From Hyperoodon ampullatus (taxonomy: Eukaryota; Chordata; Mammalia; Artiodactyla; Ziphiidae), in contig OX457071.1 of the NCBI GenBank assembly GCA_949752795.1, positions 25,280,800-25,344,799 on the forward strand: a DNA stretch of 64,000 nt, written 5' to 3'. This document shows positions 10,979-22,415 of this stretch, piece by piece; position 1 is the first letter of the stretch; the number at the start of each line of letters is the position of its first letter. Both the position numbers and the translations under genes were made by a program. Under the pieces are notes generated by a model. It was not told the origin of the DNA. It was given only the letters and a program-made list of their open reading frames with translations, and did not search any database.

Positions 10979-13918
10979 TTGAGCAACAGTCAGGACTCTG
11001 TGCAAGGACCAAACAAATGTGAGGAATATTATAAGACAGTTGATCTCTCCCCTGCTACAGAAAATGATTCATTTGGATGAGAAAGGAGACAGGATGGATG
11101 GGAGGAAGCAAGTTGAACAGAGATAACCTTGGGGTCCCAGAGAGACATGTACTTCCTCCACCTCCATTCCCTGCCTCCGAGGTTGGGTCTCAGGAAGATA
11201 GGGGATGGCTGTGTGTTTGGTGTAGGCAGATGGGACCATAAGGAAATGGCAATTCCTATGCCTCAGCACAGAAGCAGCAGAAAGTGTGGTTCCCTTGGCT
11301 GGGCTTGGAAGAAGCATAGAGAATGCCACTTCTGAAGGAGACTTGAGCATGGGAACAAGAGACGCCTCAGAGGCTACCACGTGGGCCAATGACTGAGGCC
11401 CAGATGCGATGATGGATATCTTAGCAGAGGCCAGTCTTGTATCCCTCTAAAGTCCCTGGAACATAGATGCGACCCTGGAAAAGTGGGGTAACCCAAACTG
11501 ACTAGCCCCCCACCCCAATAAGAGAAGGTGAAAAATGAAACGGATTTAAATTTTTATGTTACGCGTACAAGTTGCACGTCAGACATTGTGGTTCATGATC
11601 AGTACATGCTGCAAGTAGAAGTTCCACTCCAAATTACTCAGATAGATTGGAGATATATAAGTTTAACTCAACTAATTTAACTGAAAGCAATCCTCCTTTT
11701 CATTTTGTTGTATTGAGTCAGAATAGGTATTACTAACCTTTCAATGTGATATTAGTGTTTGATTCTGAGATCCCCACCTCTCCCATTACCATAAGTGTTT
11801 TAGAATTTTACTCTGTGTTTGTGTATCACGCCCAGTGACACAACTGAAGACAGTCTGGCAGGTTTAAAACCAGGGCTAGCTTAGTATAACTACCTGGTCA
11901 AACACATTTCACATATTGAATTGCTATAATTTTAAGGAGAGCTTAATTTAAAAAAATCATTATCTGGTATGACAAATATAGTTTTGTGGTATTTGATCTG
12001 GCTCATTTTTTTTAAATGTAAGATTATGTAACAACCTGTCACTGACACCTCTGTTAAGTAAAGCCAGTATTATCTTTCAAGGGTGTCACAGTTCTATTGA
12101 TAGGAGTCTCCACCCAGAAACCTAGGAAATTTACCCAACTATTCATCAAGAATTCTGGACACCATTATCAAAGGAACAGGACACGTGTTGGCAGAGGACA
12201 CAACACCCTCTGCTGCCAGTCCCGGCAACAATCCAATGTTTGTGTACCAACCCCCAGCCAGAGGAAGGCTTTGTTCCTATAGCACATCTACTACATTGTC
12301 CCATTTGGATGCAAGCTGGTCTTCTCCCTCTGCTAGTAAGCAATCTGCTTATTTGCTATCCCCAAATCATTTGGTGTCCTTACCTCTCATTGGAAACTAG
12401 ACGTTAAGATGAGAACCTGGGAATTCGCCTTCCTCAGTGAAGACGATTATTTATTAGACAATCCTTGACAGCATACTCCTCTGCCATAGCAGCAAGTTGA
12501 CTTGGGGATAACTGACATTGATACGCACCCTACTTTCCTTCCAGCAAATCTACATCTGTATTGGGTATCCTTTCCCAAAGCATCACCGCTTAAGGCTATC
12601 TATTTATTTACATTGATAATGCCTCCGTTTACTTCTTGAGGCTCTGGGACATATTATACAAATTCAATAATAAAAACATTGCCCTGATATAAAGACATTT
12701 CTTGAAGTCCAGAAATAACAAGTTCAATCAGCACTCAAAGCTACATAAAAGCATTTCTAATCTAAAGTCAATCTCCTCTCCTCTACACAGTCTGGAACTA
12801 CTGGAAATGTGCCATGGTTTCTTCTCCTCTTGGGTTATACAGAAGTTGCTTTACTGTTTATTCTGGAACTGTTTATGGGAACATCTTTGACATGTCAAAG
12901 TGAAAGAGATTAAAGTGATTCCTGATCTGCATAGAACTTTATCTAGCATTACCCTTGGCACTTACTGAAATCTTATACCAGTTGGAGTCACCATAATTTT
13001 ACAAAAGTGATATCACTGTAAAATGTCATTTGTAGAAGAAAAGAAAGTCAGAAGGGTCTTAAATAGATTCTCAGGAGAAATGTTATGGTATAGGGGACGA
13101 GATGTATTGAGCAGAAGCTTCATAATTGTCTTCATATTTATGGAAAGTTATCATAGTTAAAGTACTTATATTATCCTTCATCTATGAAGAAAACACCAGG
13201 GAGGGGAAAGCCAGAATTTATGAGTAAGAAAAAACGGTACCAGTAGTAAAGATGGTTGTCAGCATGACATCATGGAAAGACTGTGGATTTTAATGTTAAC
13301 ACACCAATAAATTAGAATCCCTAGTATGTCAATATTATTAAGCATTAGATCTTGGGTGAGAAATTAAATTTATTAATTTAATAAAATAGGAAGTAGTGAT
13401 GCAGGATTTTTGTATGGCTTAAATGAGACAAGCATATTAATGCACTGAGCACAATAACTGACAAGGAATAAAACCTCAACTATGCTGGTTTTCTATCTGA
13501 CCTTTCTGGTCTTTGACTGATTTTAAAAGTTAATGACTTTCTGATTTTTTAACCCAGAGCTGTTGATAGTCACATGAGTCTGACAGTAGTCCCAGACCCA
13601 CAGAATAATTTAGGTGGTTGAGATGAAAAAACCCCACAACTTTTCAGTAATCTGCAGCTCTCTGAGTAGATAGTTCTCCAATTTACTCCCAGCAGAAAGG
13701 GCTGGAGAGCTTAGTACTTCCTACAGTCATGTCACCCCACAAACTACTTTGCTTAGCTCTCTCCATCTATGCTTCAACTCTTCTTGCCTAAGACCCAGCA
13801 CTTGAATCCTTCTCTACTGTACCCGAACCTGCATTGCTCACACCTCCCGTCCCTGCACCTTTCACTCGATTCTCTTGTCTTTCTTCAGCCCCCAATTACT
13901 CTTTTCCTAACGACTTTC
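10979..13918. other. Unassigned intergenic sequence
   Basis: No gene can be supported. The 106-codon minus-strand frame at 11069-11389 is the longest, but it lacks a domain, homology I can recognise, or exon signals. The 61-71-codon frames at 12097-12400 overlap on both strands. I see no clear repeat boundaries. Confidence 0.45.
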
Positions 13919-14265
13919 AAAAGAACTGTCCCAGAGAAAGACAAATATCATATGATATCACTTATATGTGGAATCTAAAAAATAGTACAAATGTACTTAT
14001 TTACAAAACAGAAACAGACTCACAGATGTAGAAAACAAATTTATGGTTACCAAAGGGGAAGGGGGGGTGGGATAAATTGGGAGTAGGGGATTATCAGAGG
14101 CATGCTGTTAACAGATGCTACGTAAGATAGATAACCAACAGGAATGAAAAAGAATCAGAAAGGAGTATAGATATATACGTATAACCAAATCACTTTGCAG
14201 TACACCTGAAATTAACACAATATTGTAAATCAACTATACTTCAGTTAAAAGAAAAGAACTGTCCC
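13919..14265 (+). mobile_element. Short L1 3'-end insertion with 14-bp TSD
   Basis: The insert starts in the L1 ORF2 tail/3'UTR ('agagaaagacaaatatcatatgatatcact') and runs through a G-rich tract (gggaagggggggtggg, near 14057). It ends at the L1 3' end 'caatattgtaaatcaactatacttcagttaaaag'. The TSD aaaagaactgtccc lies at 13919-13932 and 14252-14265, perfect over 14 bp. It is an extreme 5' truncation. Confidence 0.92.
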
Positions 14266-14479
14266 CTGGTTCACATCATATGGAAATAAAATTCTCATGG
14301 TGACTGAAAAGTTATATGGGAAAAGCTTCACATAAGCTAAAATTTTGTATGGAACAAACTTTTGGTAGGAATGGATCACTATACAACTTCAACTTGACCT
14401 TCCAAACTGCCTTCTATTAGTGGCCTCAAAATCTCTATTAGTTCTTTTCTTGGTTCCTTAACAGGCCTATCTCATCCTT
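14266..14479. other. Unassigned sequence
   Basis: Nothing recognised. Confidence 0.4.
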
Positions 14480-14650
14480 AACAGCCAATGTTAGTTTCCC
14501 ATTATTAAACTCTTACATTGTGGCAGGCACTCTACAACAGCCTAATCTCATTGAATGGTTACTGCAATCCTGCAAAGTAGTCCCACTTTTACCTACAAGG
14601 AAATTGAGGCTTCTAGAGATCACAGGACTTGCTCCAGATGGTCAACCTTG
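14480..14650 (-). repeat. MIR SINE, antisense
   Basis: Text such as 'acattgtggcaggcactctacaacagcctaatctcattgaatggttactgcaatcctgcaaagtagtcccacttttacctacaaggaaattgaggc' has the order and content of the reverse complement of MIR. Confidence 0.7.
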
Positions 14651-15017
14651 GCTCTGAAATGGAAACAAAGTTTATGGTAAAAAACAAACAGGATGGACAG
14701 TTGATGAGAACATCTCCAGCGAACAGAGGAAAATTCTGGTAAAGACTGATTTATTTTCCACCATGTTTCAATGTGTCCAAGAACCTCCAAGATTTCTGTT
14801 TTCCATGAAGCATGCAATTATGCTTATTCTAACACCACTGAAACCATTTCTCTGACTTATAACGTCTTTGTACTAAAAATATCATTTCCACAAGTCTTGA
14901 GTCCAGTCATGGAAATAAGTGGTACCAAGCTCAGACGAAAAGGTTTTCCTTACCTATTTCCTATGACTATATGAAAAAAGTGATACTGAATTTTATTCTT
15001 AGGGTAGATAGACATCC

Positions 15018-15048
<31 letters not shown>

Positions 15049-15319
15049 TTAGTTATATTTTGGCTTGGAGGTAGAGAGTTAAATGACATAATTCCTGGTT
15101 GTTTTTAGGATTGGCTAGTTATAACAGAAACTCCAAATAATTGTGATTGAAAGAAGACAGATGCTTATTACTTTCTTTATTACTTTCTTTACCTTCAGTG
15201 TAAAAACTGAAGGAAGGAAGCTCAGGGCTGTTTTGGTGGCTCCATAGTTATTTGGGAACTTAGTGACTTCCAAATTTCCACTCCACGTTTCCCATGGTGT
15301 AGTTCTCATTCTCCTGGTC
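14651..15319. other. Unassigned sequence with a (TA)n microsatellite
   Basis: Contains a (TA)14 microsatellite at 15018-15045. Otherwise no gene or repeat is recognised. Confidence 0.5.
15018..15045. repeat. (TA)n microsatellite
   Basis: Fourteen uninterrupted at/ta units. Confidence 0.97.
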
Positions 15320-15810
15320 TAAGGTGGATGGATTCATTTCCTGGGGCTGCTGTAACAAGTAACCACAAACTTGGTGGCTTAAAGCAACAGAAATTTATTC
15401 TCTCACAGTTATAGAGGCTCGAAGTCTGGAATCTGGGATCAAACCAGGAAGGCTTTCTCTGGAGGCATCTTGGGGACAATCCATTCTTTGCCTCTTCTGG
15501 TGGCCATGGCATTTCTTAGCTTGTGGCCACACCACTCTAATCTCTGCCTCCGTAGTCACGTGGTCTTCTCTTTTTTCTGTGGCAAATCTCCCTCAGTCTC
15601 TCTCATAAAGATGGGTGTATGATTGCATTTAGAGCCCACATGGATAATCCAATGTGATCGCCCTCTCTCGAGATCTTTAATTTAATCACAACCACAGAGT
15701 TCTTGTTTGTAATATTAGGTAACATTCACAGGTTCCAGGGACTAGGATGTGTATCTCTTTTGGGAACAGGAGGGGAGAGACAGCATCCAGACTACCACAA
15801 TGGATCTCTA
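15320..15810 (-). mobile_element. MLT1-like solitary LTR (ERVL-MaLR), antisense
   Basis: The plus strand begins 'ttcatttcctggggctgctgtaacaagtaaccacaaacttggtggcttaaagcaacagaaatttattctctcacag'. It passes through 'cctctgcctccgtagtcacgtgg' and ends near 'agagacagcatccagactacca'. This is the reverse complement of an MLT1-type MaLR LTR. No internal retroviral genes accompany it, so it is a solo LTR or the remnant of one. The boundaries are approximate. Confidence 0.75.
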
Positions 15811-17032
15811 GCCGTTTTATCCGTGTTTCAAGAAAGAAGACTGATGAAGGGGAAGAGAAGGGACACACCCAACTCCCTTTAAGAATATGTTTCAAAAATT
15901 GCAGGCATCATTTCCTCTCACTGTCCACTAGCCACATCTCAGTTACATGGTCACAGTTAGCTTCAAGTTAGGCTGGGAATTAAAGTCTTTTATTCCAGCT
16001 GATTATGATCTCAGTTTTATATAGGAGGACAGAAGAGATATTATAGGACAAATAACATCGGTTATCACCTGCCACTTTGGCCATCCAGATATTCATATAC
16101 ACCTTTCTTTCCAGAAACCCCTCCTCCTCAGTCTCTCTCCAAGGGAGAGATTTCCAAAGTCCATCAAGTCTTGGATATCTGCATTGATGGGCAGTGATCT
16201 CATCTCTAACAGACACATATATAGCCCAGTTATCCGCCCCCAACAAAAATATACCTCAGTGCTCCAAAAACGTGGCATCCACAATGAAAAACTCCCATTT
16301 AGAAAATGGAGAATGGGAAACAGAACCATCTTGGAAGTGATCGTATCTTGTTGGGCAGGAATAATGATGACTCCCTTCTTGTTAGTAGGGTAAGTTCCCA
16401 GTTGATTGCATCTGAAAGCGCCTTTGCGTGGACTTCCTTGATCACTGTTCTCCATGGCTCATCTGAGGTGGGCATTGGAGAGGTGCCCTTTTAAAATCTG
16501 CATGCAGCCTGCCCCTCACTGGTACTGGTTCAGAGGTCAAATGGTTGGTTTCAGTCCCAAGCTTTTGGGATTGAACGGGATTTGGGTTTTTCTGGTAATA
16601 TCATTTCCTCAAAAATCTAGTGGACTTCCAGTTTATTTGCTTCTGGTCAGTTCTATGTGTTCATAATGACAGATAAATATCTTGTAGAGTCAGAGTTTTT
16701 AAGAGTGAAGAGACACAGGTCTTTCACTTATTGCCTCTGGGCTCTCTGCCCATCCCCATTTTTTCGTGTTTCAGCCTGGTTTTCTTAAAGCCATTTGAAA
16801 CAAAGAAACAGGGTGGGAGACAAGACTCTTCATCTGATCTTTGCCACTGAGCTGCCCATTGTCTGGCAGAGAAAGATTAACTACAGGTGCTTGGGAAAGC
16901 CTCAGAGGCACCATCTTATCTTTTGCGAAGTCTGAACCTTTGCAGCCTTTACTTAAAACTGCTCCAGTCTGAGGTACAAAAGCAGTTAGTTTTTTCAATC
17001 TTATAAGGTCCAAACTGCTGACTGTTAGGAAT
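15811..17032. other. Unassigned sequence
   Basis: Several overlapping short frames (the longest is 120 codons on the minus strand at 16093-16455) show no domain, coding bias or splice framework. No gene is called. Confidence 0.45.
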
Positions 17033-17235
17033 ATGGACTTTGGACCCAAATTGCCTGGTTCCAACCAGGTTCCTCACTTAGCAGATGTGCAACTGGCAAG
17101 TGACTTAACCTCTTTGGTTCTCATCTGCAAAATGGGGCTAAAAACAGTATCTATTTCATTGTGTTGCTTGAAGATTAAGTCACTTAAGACATATAAAGCA
17201 CTACAGTGGTGCCTGGCACAGAATCAGCAGCGCGT
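17033..17235 (+). repeat. MIR SINE, sense
   Basis: The sequence reads 'tttggacccaaattgcctggttcc', then 'gcaactggcaagtgacttaacctctttggttctcatctgcaaaatggg' and 'gtgcctggcacagaatcag'. This is the sense order of MIR from tRNA-related head through core to LINE-like tail. Confidence 0.85.
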
Positions 17236-18297
17236 ATCCGTAGTTAGTATTAACTTACTAATATAGTAGTACTGGACTCTTGGTCAACTTGTATTGCAGG
17301 ATGTAGTCTGTTACCAGACTGATTAGCTCCCAAATGAGTACACCTCTTTTGTAGACTCTCCCAAAGCAGCAAGAAGTAACAAACATAAGACATCTTGAAT
17401 TTTTCCTACGATTTCCCCTAATGCTAGAGCCATAGCCTGTGGTCTGCTTTCTAAGATGCCATAGGCATCATTTCATCAAATGTTCTGCTGTAACCTAACA
17501 AGAGGATTTAGCTTTTCACCTTCCATTATCTGAGGCATCAGCATCTACATTTTAGACTTTGTCACGACCAACTCTCTACTTTCAGGCATCCAATTCTGTA
17601 TCCATTAGGGTTTATATTTGTCAGCTCCTAATAGAGATCTTAAATACAGGAAACATAAACAAGATGAATATTCATTTCCTTTTGCATAAAAGTCTGGATT
17701 GAGGTAGTTTAGGTGATTCCACAGTGATTCAATAGTTAGATCTGGGGCACACGTTGCTTCCAGTTTTCACATCACCAATGCGAGGATGCTTCCTTATCCT
17801 CACAGTTCAAGATGAATAGCCAGCCATCATACCATGTCCAAGCAGCAGGAAGGAGGGAGGGGAGAAGGAGGAAATGTTTCAGAAGTTGAGCACAACATAC
17901 GCAGGGCTTGTCACAGGGTCACACCTAGTGAGGGAGATTGAAAAATGTGGTGTTGCCTCCAATGTGTTTGCCAAATCCAAAATCAGACTTTCTGTTATCA
18001 CAGGAGACAGTGAAAACAAGCCCTATGAGATGAACAGAAGCCTCTGCCACATTCACTGAAAATGGTTGATTCTCTAGTTTAACATAATATCTTCAAAAAT
18101 GCCTAACCCATGACCTTTCATTCTGTCTTTATTCCCTACTACACAATAATGTAAAACCAGTGGGTGCTATGTATTCAATAAAAAAATAAAATGCAATATC
18201 TTATATCAAATGACAATTCTATCCTGAAGTTGTTATGGTTTTCCCTTAGGATATAACTGCATTTCATAAAATTGAAATTAACTTGCATTTGCATTTT
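17236..18297. other. Unassigned sequence, part possibly old repeat
   Basis: The part at about 17590-17870 (for example 'catcataccatgtccaagcagcaggaaggaggg') reads like an old interspersed repeat, but I cannot name the family. No gene is supported. Confidence 0.4.
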
Positions 18298-18533
18298 AAA
18301 AATAAAGACCGGGCTTCCCTGGTGGCGCAGTGGTTAAGAATCCGCCTGCTGATGCAGGGAACATGGGTTCGTGCCCCGGTCTGGGAAGATCCCACATGCC
18401 GCGGAGCGGCTGGGCCCGTGAGCCATGGCCGCTGAGCCTGCGGTCCGGAGCCTGTGCTCCGCAACGGGAGAGACCACAACAGTGAGAGGCCCGCGTACCG
18501 CAAAAAAATAAAAAAATAAAAAAAATAAAGACC
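18298..18533 (+). mobile_element. CHR-2-type SINE with 13-bp TSD
   Basis: The head gggcttccctggtggcgcag is at 18311. The tRNA-like B box ggttcgtgccc follows, then a GC-rich CHR-2 body ending gcccgcgtaccgc and an A-rich tail. The TSD aaaaataaagacc lies at 18298-18310 and 18521-18533. The minus-strand frames of 135, 87 and 70 codons covering it are SINE shadows. Confidence 0.94.
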
Positions 18534-19774
18534 AAACTTTTTGCATGTTTGTGTAACATATGGTTGGTAGAGATTTATTTTATTTACACTAAAAAAAATA
18601 CCTATTTTAACCCCTATACTTCCTAAACTTGCATACAGCAAAATTATATTCTTAGAAGGTATAATGACCAAAATATCTGAGTTAAAATGAAAATCAGGAT
18701 ATTCCAGTATACTGAATATTTAGAGGAGATGTGAAAGACTGAACAGCTTCCATTAAATTTTTTCTTTTTCTTCTTCAGATTATCTTCATGAGAAAAACAA
18801 AATTGAATTAGCAAAAAACTAATATTTGGGGTTTTTAACTGCCATAAAACTTCAAATTAAAAAAAAAATTACAATTAGCTAAAGAAGACTAAGCAATATA
18901 TAAATGGCTTGTTTTGTTTCTTCATCAACCAACATTGCTGTATCTACGCCTAAGCTTTTTGTTTTTTCTTCTTTTTTTGGTTGGTTGGTTTTGTTTGGTT
19001 TTGTTTTGGGTGATGTTCAGCATTTTGTGTCCTGATAGGAATTTTAATGAATGTAAAACAAAAGCACTGGTACCAAGCTGAGCCCAGTGGATGAATCAGG
19101 TATGCGTGTGTATTCACAGCACTCATTACTGACAATTTTCTTGTGCCCAAATGTCGGTCAATCAGACATGTCACCAGAGAGGCATATTTTTAAAAGATCT
19201 GGACACGTTTTAAAAAATAGACTTCAGAGATGGAATTAAAAGGAAATTTACAAGACCACTATGCAAGTCTGAAACATTCTGCACAGTTTCCCTGTTTCAG
19301 ACACAATGGATGTAGAAGCAGGACCCGGCCTGAGAAAGTGTCTGCTTTGGACAGTAACTCTTTGACATGTCACTGAGATAAAGTGCTTCCTTGGAGCCAG
19401 GAGGCATTAACCATTTCCTTTTGCAGTCAGTTCAGTTCTTAAATAGAGTAACAGCTAATTTATTTTTTTCTTTCATCTTTAGAATACTAATGTGGGCCAC
19501 AGGTATTCAGAGTTTATTGGTGTAACACATTTTACAACAAAAAAAGGAATTTCTATAAGTTTCAACAGGGTACAAAAGAGATATGACCCATTTCCAATGG
19601 TTAATACTTAGTTATATTTTACTCAACCTGTCCAGAAAGGATTCGAAGCAACCTACTGGAATTTTCAGTTTAACTCACTGCCCTTACCCTCATCTGAAGG
19701 TGACTTCAATACCTGAGTAACTCTTTCCAGGCCTCAGTTTTGCATGGTCTAAAACGAGGATGGGCCTTCCTCAG
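18534..19774. other. Unassigned AT-rich sequence
   Basis: Contains a T/G-rich low-complexity stretch at about 18957-19010 (repeated ggttggttttg). No gene or clear mobile element is visible. Confidence 0.45.
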
Positions 19775-19910
19775 CTTCTGCTTTAAAACTCTTCAAAGGT
19801 TCCTCCTCCATGGTCAAGTTCTTTAACATGGCGTACAAGCCCTACATGCCCTCACCTCCTCCTGCCACCAAAGTTTCATGTTTTCCCTGATAGCATATGA
19901 CTTAGCCAGA
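19775..19910 (+). repeat. L2-type LINE fragment
   Basis: The text 'aaaactcttcaaaggttcctcctcc', then 'catggcgtacaagccctacatgccctcacctcctcctgcc', matches the conserved stretch of L2 LINE 3' ends. It is a short decayed remnant. Confidence 0.6.
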
Positions 19911-20449
19911 ACGTTAAACAAAATATTTTAAAGAACATTCTAATGGAAAGAAAGCAGATCCACATGAAAATGAAGTTTAAATGACCAAATGGTTTGTTTA
20001 AGGTATTGGCCAATTGTGCATTATTTTGTTACTCTTTGTATGTATTAAAGTATTTGTGTCAAATTTTAGAATGATTAGTGCTTTTTAAATTTATAATTCA
20101 TTTTTTTGTTTTGCACTGCCATATAGCAAAAACTTTGAATAGCGTAAATGTCCATCAAATTGTGGTTTTCTTAAATTAACTATAGTAGGTTATAATGTAG
20201 TGCATACATGGTATGATTTCATTTTACAAAAAAAAATCACTAATATATAAGAATATATAGAAATCATATAAAAGGGCTTGGAAAATATTTGGCGAGATAG
20301 TGATAGCAGTTATCTTTGAACGGGTGGGATTACTGTATTCTTTATATTTACCCTATTTCTGTTTTCTTCCTGCAGTACTAATTCATTGCTTTTTTTTTAA
20401 TGAGGAAAAAGTAATAGAAGAAACTAATGATGAAAGAAGCTACCTTTTA
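19911..20449. other. Unassigned AT-rich sequence
   Basis: Nothing recognised. Confidence 0.4.
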
Positions 20450-20640
20450 ATGAATGAGAGGTTACTGTGTGCTGGGCACTGTGGGAGCTTTTAGTTTTAA
20501 TTGTCTGTTTTAATCCTCAATAATTCTGTGAAGTAGAGATGATGAATGCCAGTTTATCAATGTGAAAATAGGATGCCAAGTTCAGGTTCAAGGCCATATT
20601 GTCGCTATGTCCAGACATGGGATTTGCACACAGACCAACC
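20450..20640 (-). repeat. MIR SINE, antisense
   Basis: The sequence reads 'gaatgagaggttactgtgtgctgggcactgtggg', 'tttaatcctcaataattctgtgaagtagagatgatga' and 'gtcgctatgtccagacatgggatttgcac'. This is the reverse-complement order of MIR. Confidence 0.75.
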
Positions 20641-21600
20641 ACGCTTCTAAATAGTCATTATACTTCCTGCTACTGATGGATATTTAGGTTGTGCTTTCAA
20701 CTTTTACAAATAGCCCAAGGAAGAAATAAATAGCTAAGCAATTAGTTCAAATTTTAAAAAGCAAAATTAAAAAGCCATTTTACAAATCAATAATGCTTCA
20801 AGCCATATGGACGATTCATTTCATAGTGCACCAAAATGAGCAAACTTTGAGGGGAAAAAAGTAATTAGCGACACTCATTTCAACAACAAAAAAATTTTTA
20901 AGGAAATTGTTATGTTGATCATCTGTTCAAAAAAATTTAGAATCAAATTGCTTTAGAGACAAATTATCTAGAGTCTTCTGGCCCCCATAGGCACTTATTT
21001 GGCACCCACTGTAGCCATTTTGGACTTCATACTTCCACATGTAGTGAAGAATGGTTGGAATCTTGACCTTCACGCATGCCCTGGAATTCTCTCTCTACTA
21101 CTTAGTAGCTCTTTTTTTTTTTTTCTTAGTAGCTCTGATTAATTCTTCAGGGTTCTGACTCTACTCTCCCAACAGGCTTCCATTTCCAACTGAAGGTGAG
21201 TTAAGCTCAATTTCACTGTCCTCCCAACTCTGAAACACATAACAGTTAACATGGCAGATCAAGTGGCCAAGCCAATATGGTCTTTGCTAACCAAAACAGA
21301 TCCAGCCATGCAGAAGTCCCACTACAAACCTGCCAGAAAGATCACGTGTATTGTCTCTCCAATAGGTACCTAAGCTCCTTGAGGGCAGAGGGCACCTGAT
21401 ATTTAATTTTATGTCGCAGGGCATATTAGCTATACTGGAGCTGAATTAGGATGGCAAATGGAGCAGTTCTCAAGCATACACACCTCTTTCTTTGGTCTAG
21501 AATGCTCAAGGAACTTCTTACCCATCACAGAATATGTGGTATACACAGAAACAGTGGTTTGGTTACCCGTCTGATTTCCCTGGAACTCCAAAATGTCATC
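20641..21600. other. Unassigned sequence
   Basis: No gene or repeat recognised. Confidence 0.4.
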
Positions 21601-21833
21601 AGAAAGCACATGGAGGGCCTCCCTGGTGGCGCAGTGGTTGAGAGTCCGCCTGCTGATGCAGGGGATACGGGTTCATGCCCCGGTCTGGGAGGATCCCATA
21701 TGCCGCGGAGCGGCTGGGCCCGTGAGCCATGGCCGCTGAGCCTGTGTGTCCGGAGCCTGTGCTCCGCAACGGGAGAGGCCACAACAGTGAGAGGCCCGCA
21801 TACCGCAAAAAAAAAAAAAAGAAAGCACATGGA
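21601..21833 (+). mobile_element. CHR-2-type SINE with 14-bp TSD
   Basis: The head is gggcctccctggtggcgcag (21615 onward), with the CHR-2 body and a poly(A) of 14. The TSD agaaagcacatgga lies at 21601-21614 and 21820-21833, perfect. Long open frames on both strands (174 codons plus, 141 codons minus) run through the SINE and are artefacts of its GC-rich body. Confidence 0.94.
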
Positions 21834-22235
21834 ACGTGCCCACCATTGGTGTTCGACATATGCAGATATACCTAGTAAAGGGACGGAGGTGGGGAGAAGG
21901 AGCCAGACTTCATTAGAAGACTGTGGGGCCCTTAAAGGAAAAAGCCTCAAGTCAAATCTGGCAGGCAGGGCCTGACCTCTCAGTGGGCACTATGTGTGAA
22001 AGGGGAGCAGTAGTTCCACGTGCAAGTCAGATGGCTCATGATCAATTCCCCACTCAGCACTCTCCAAACTAATCCAGAATATCTGTACCCCAGATGGAAG
22101 AAGGGTATTAAAAAAATAAAATTAGAATATCACCAGGGGCCCAAGCATTTCTCAGTTAGATCCAACACTCTGTACTAAAATGCAATGAGGTGAGAAAGGT
22201 AGACATGTCCTCTGGTCTGTGGAGAGAAAGTCATC
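21834..22235. other. Unassigned sequence
   Basis: Flank of the composite L1 insertion. No gene recognised. Confidence 0.4.
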
Positions 22236-22250
22236 AAAATTCAAAGTCAG

Positions 22251-22415
22251 AAATCAAAGGAATCCAAATCGGAAAAGAAGAAGTAAAGCTGTCACTGTTT
22301 GCAGATGACATGATACTATACATAGAGAATCCTAAAGATGCTACCAGAAAACTACTAGAGCTAATCAATGAATTTGGTAAAGTAGCAGGATGCAAAATTA
22401 ATGCACAGAAATCTT
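22251..22415 (+). pseudogene. Outer L1, ORF2 reverse-transcriptase fragment (left of nested L1)
   Basis: This encodes the stretch around the reverse transcriptase catalytic motif [12 protein letters not shown], in frame from 22257 to 22415. It is nearly identical to the same region (26920-27072) of the nested L1. The element is 5'-truncated, beginning just upstream of this motif. It is cut at ...aatgcac-agaaatctt by the nested L1, and its continuation is at 29041. Confidence 0.9.

Noticed and set aside
15320..15810. Possible endogenous retrovirus with genes
   Set aside because: Only LTR-type sequence is present here and at 31368, 39620 and 55970; no gag, pol or env-like frame accompanies any of them.
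16093..16455. 120-codon minus-strand open frame
   Set aside because: No recognisable domain, no splice sites framing it, and other frames open in the same place; most likely chance.
18264..18671. 135-codon minus-strand open frame
   Set aside because: Almost all of it is the antisense translation of the CHR-2 SINE at 18311-18520.
21451..21975. 174-codon plus-strand open frame and 141-codon minus-strand frame
   Set aside because: Both pass through the GC-rich CHR-2 SINE (21615-21819), which stays open in several frames; similar frames recur at every CHR-2 copy.
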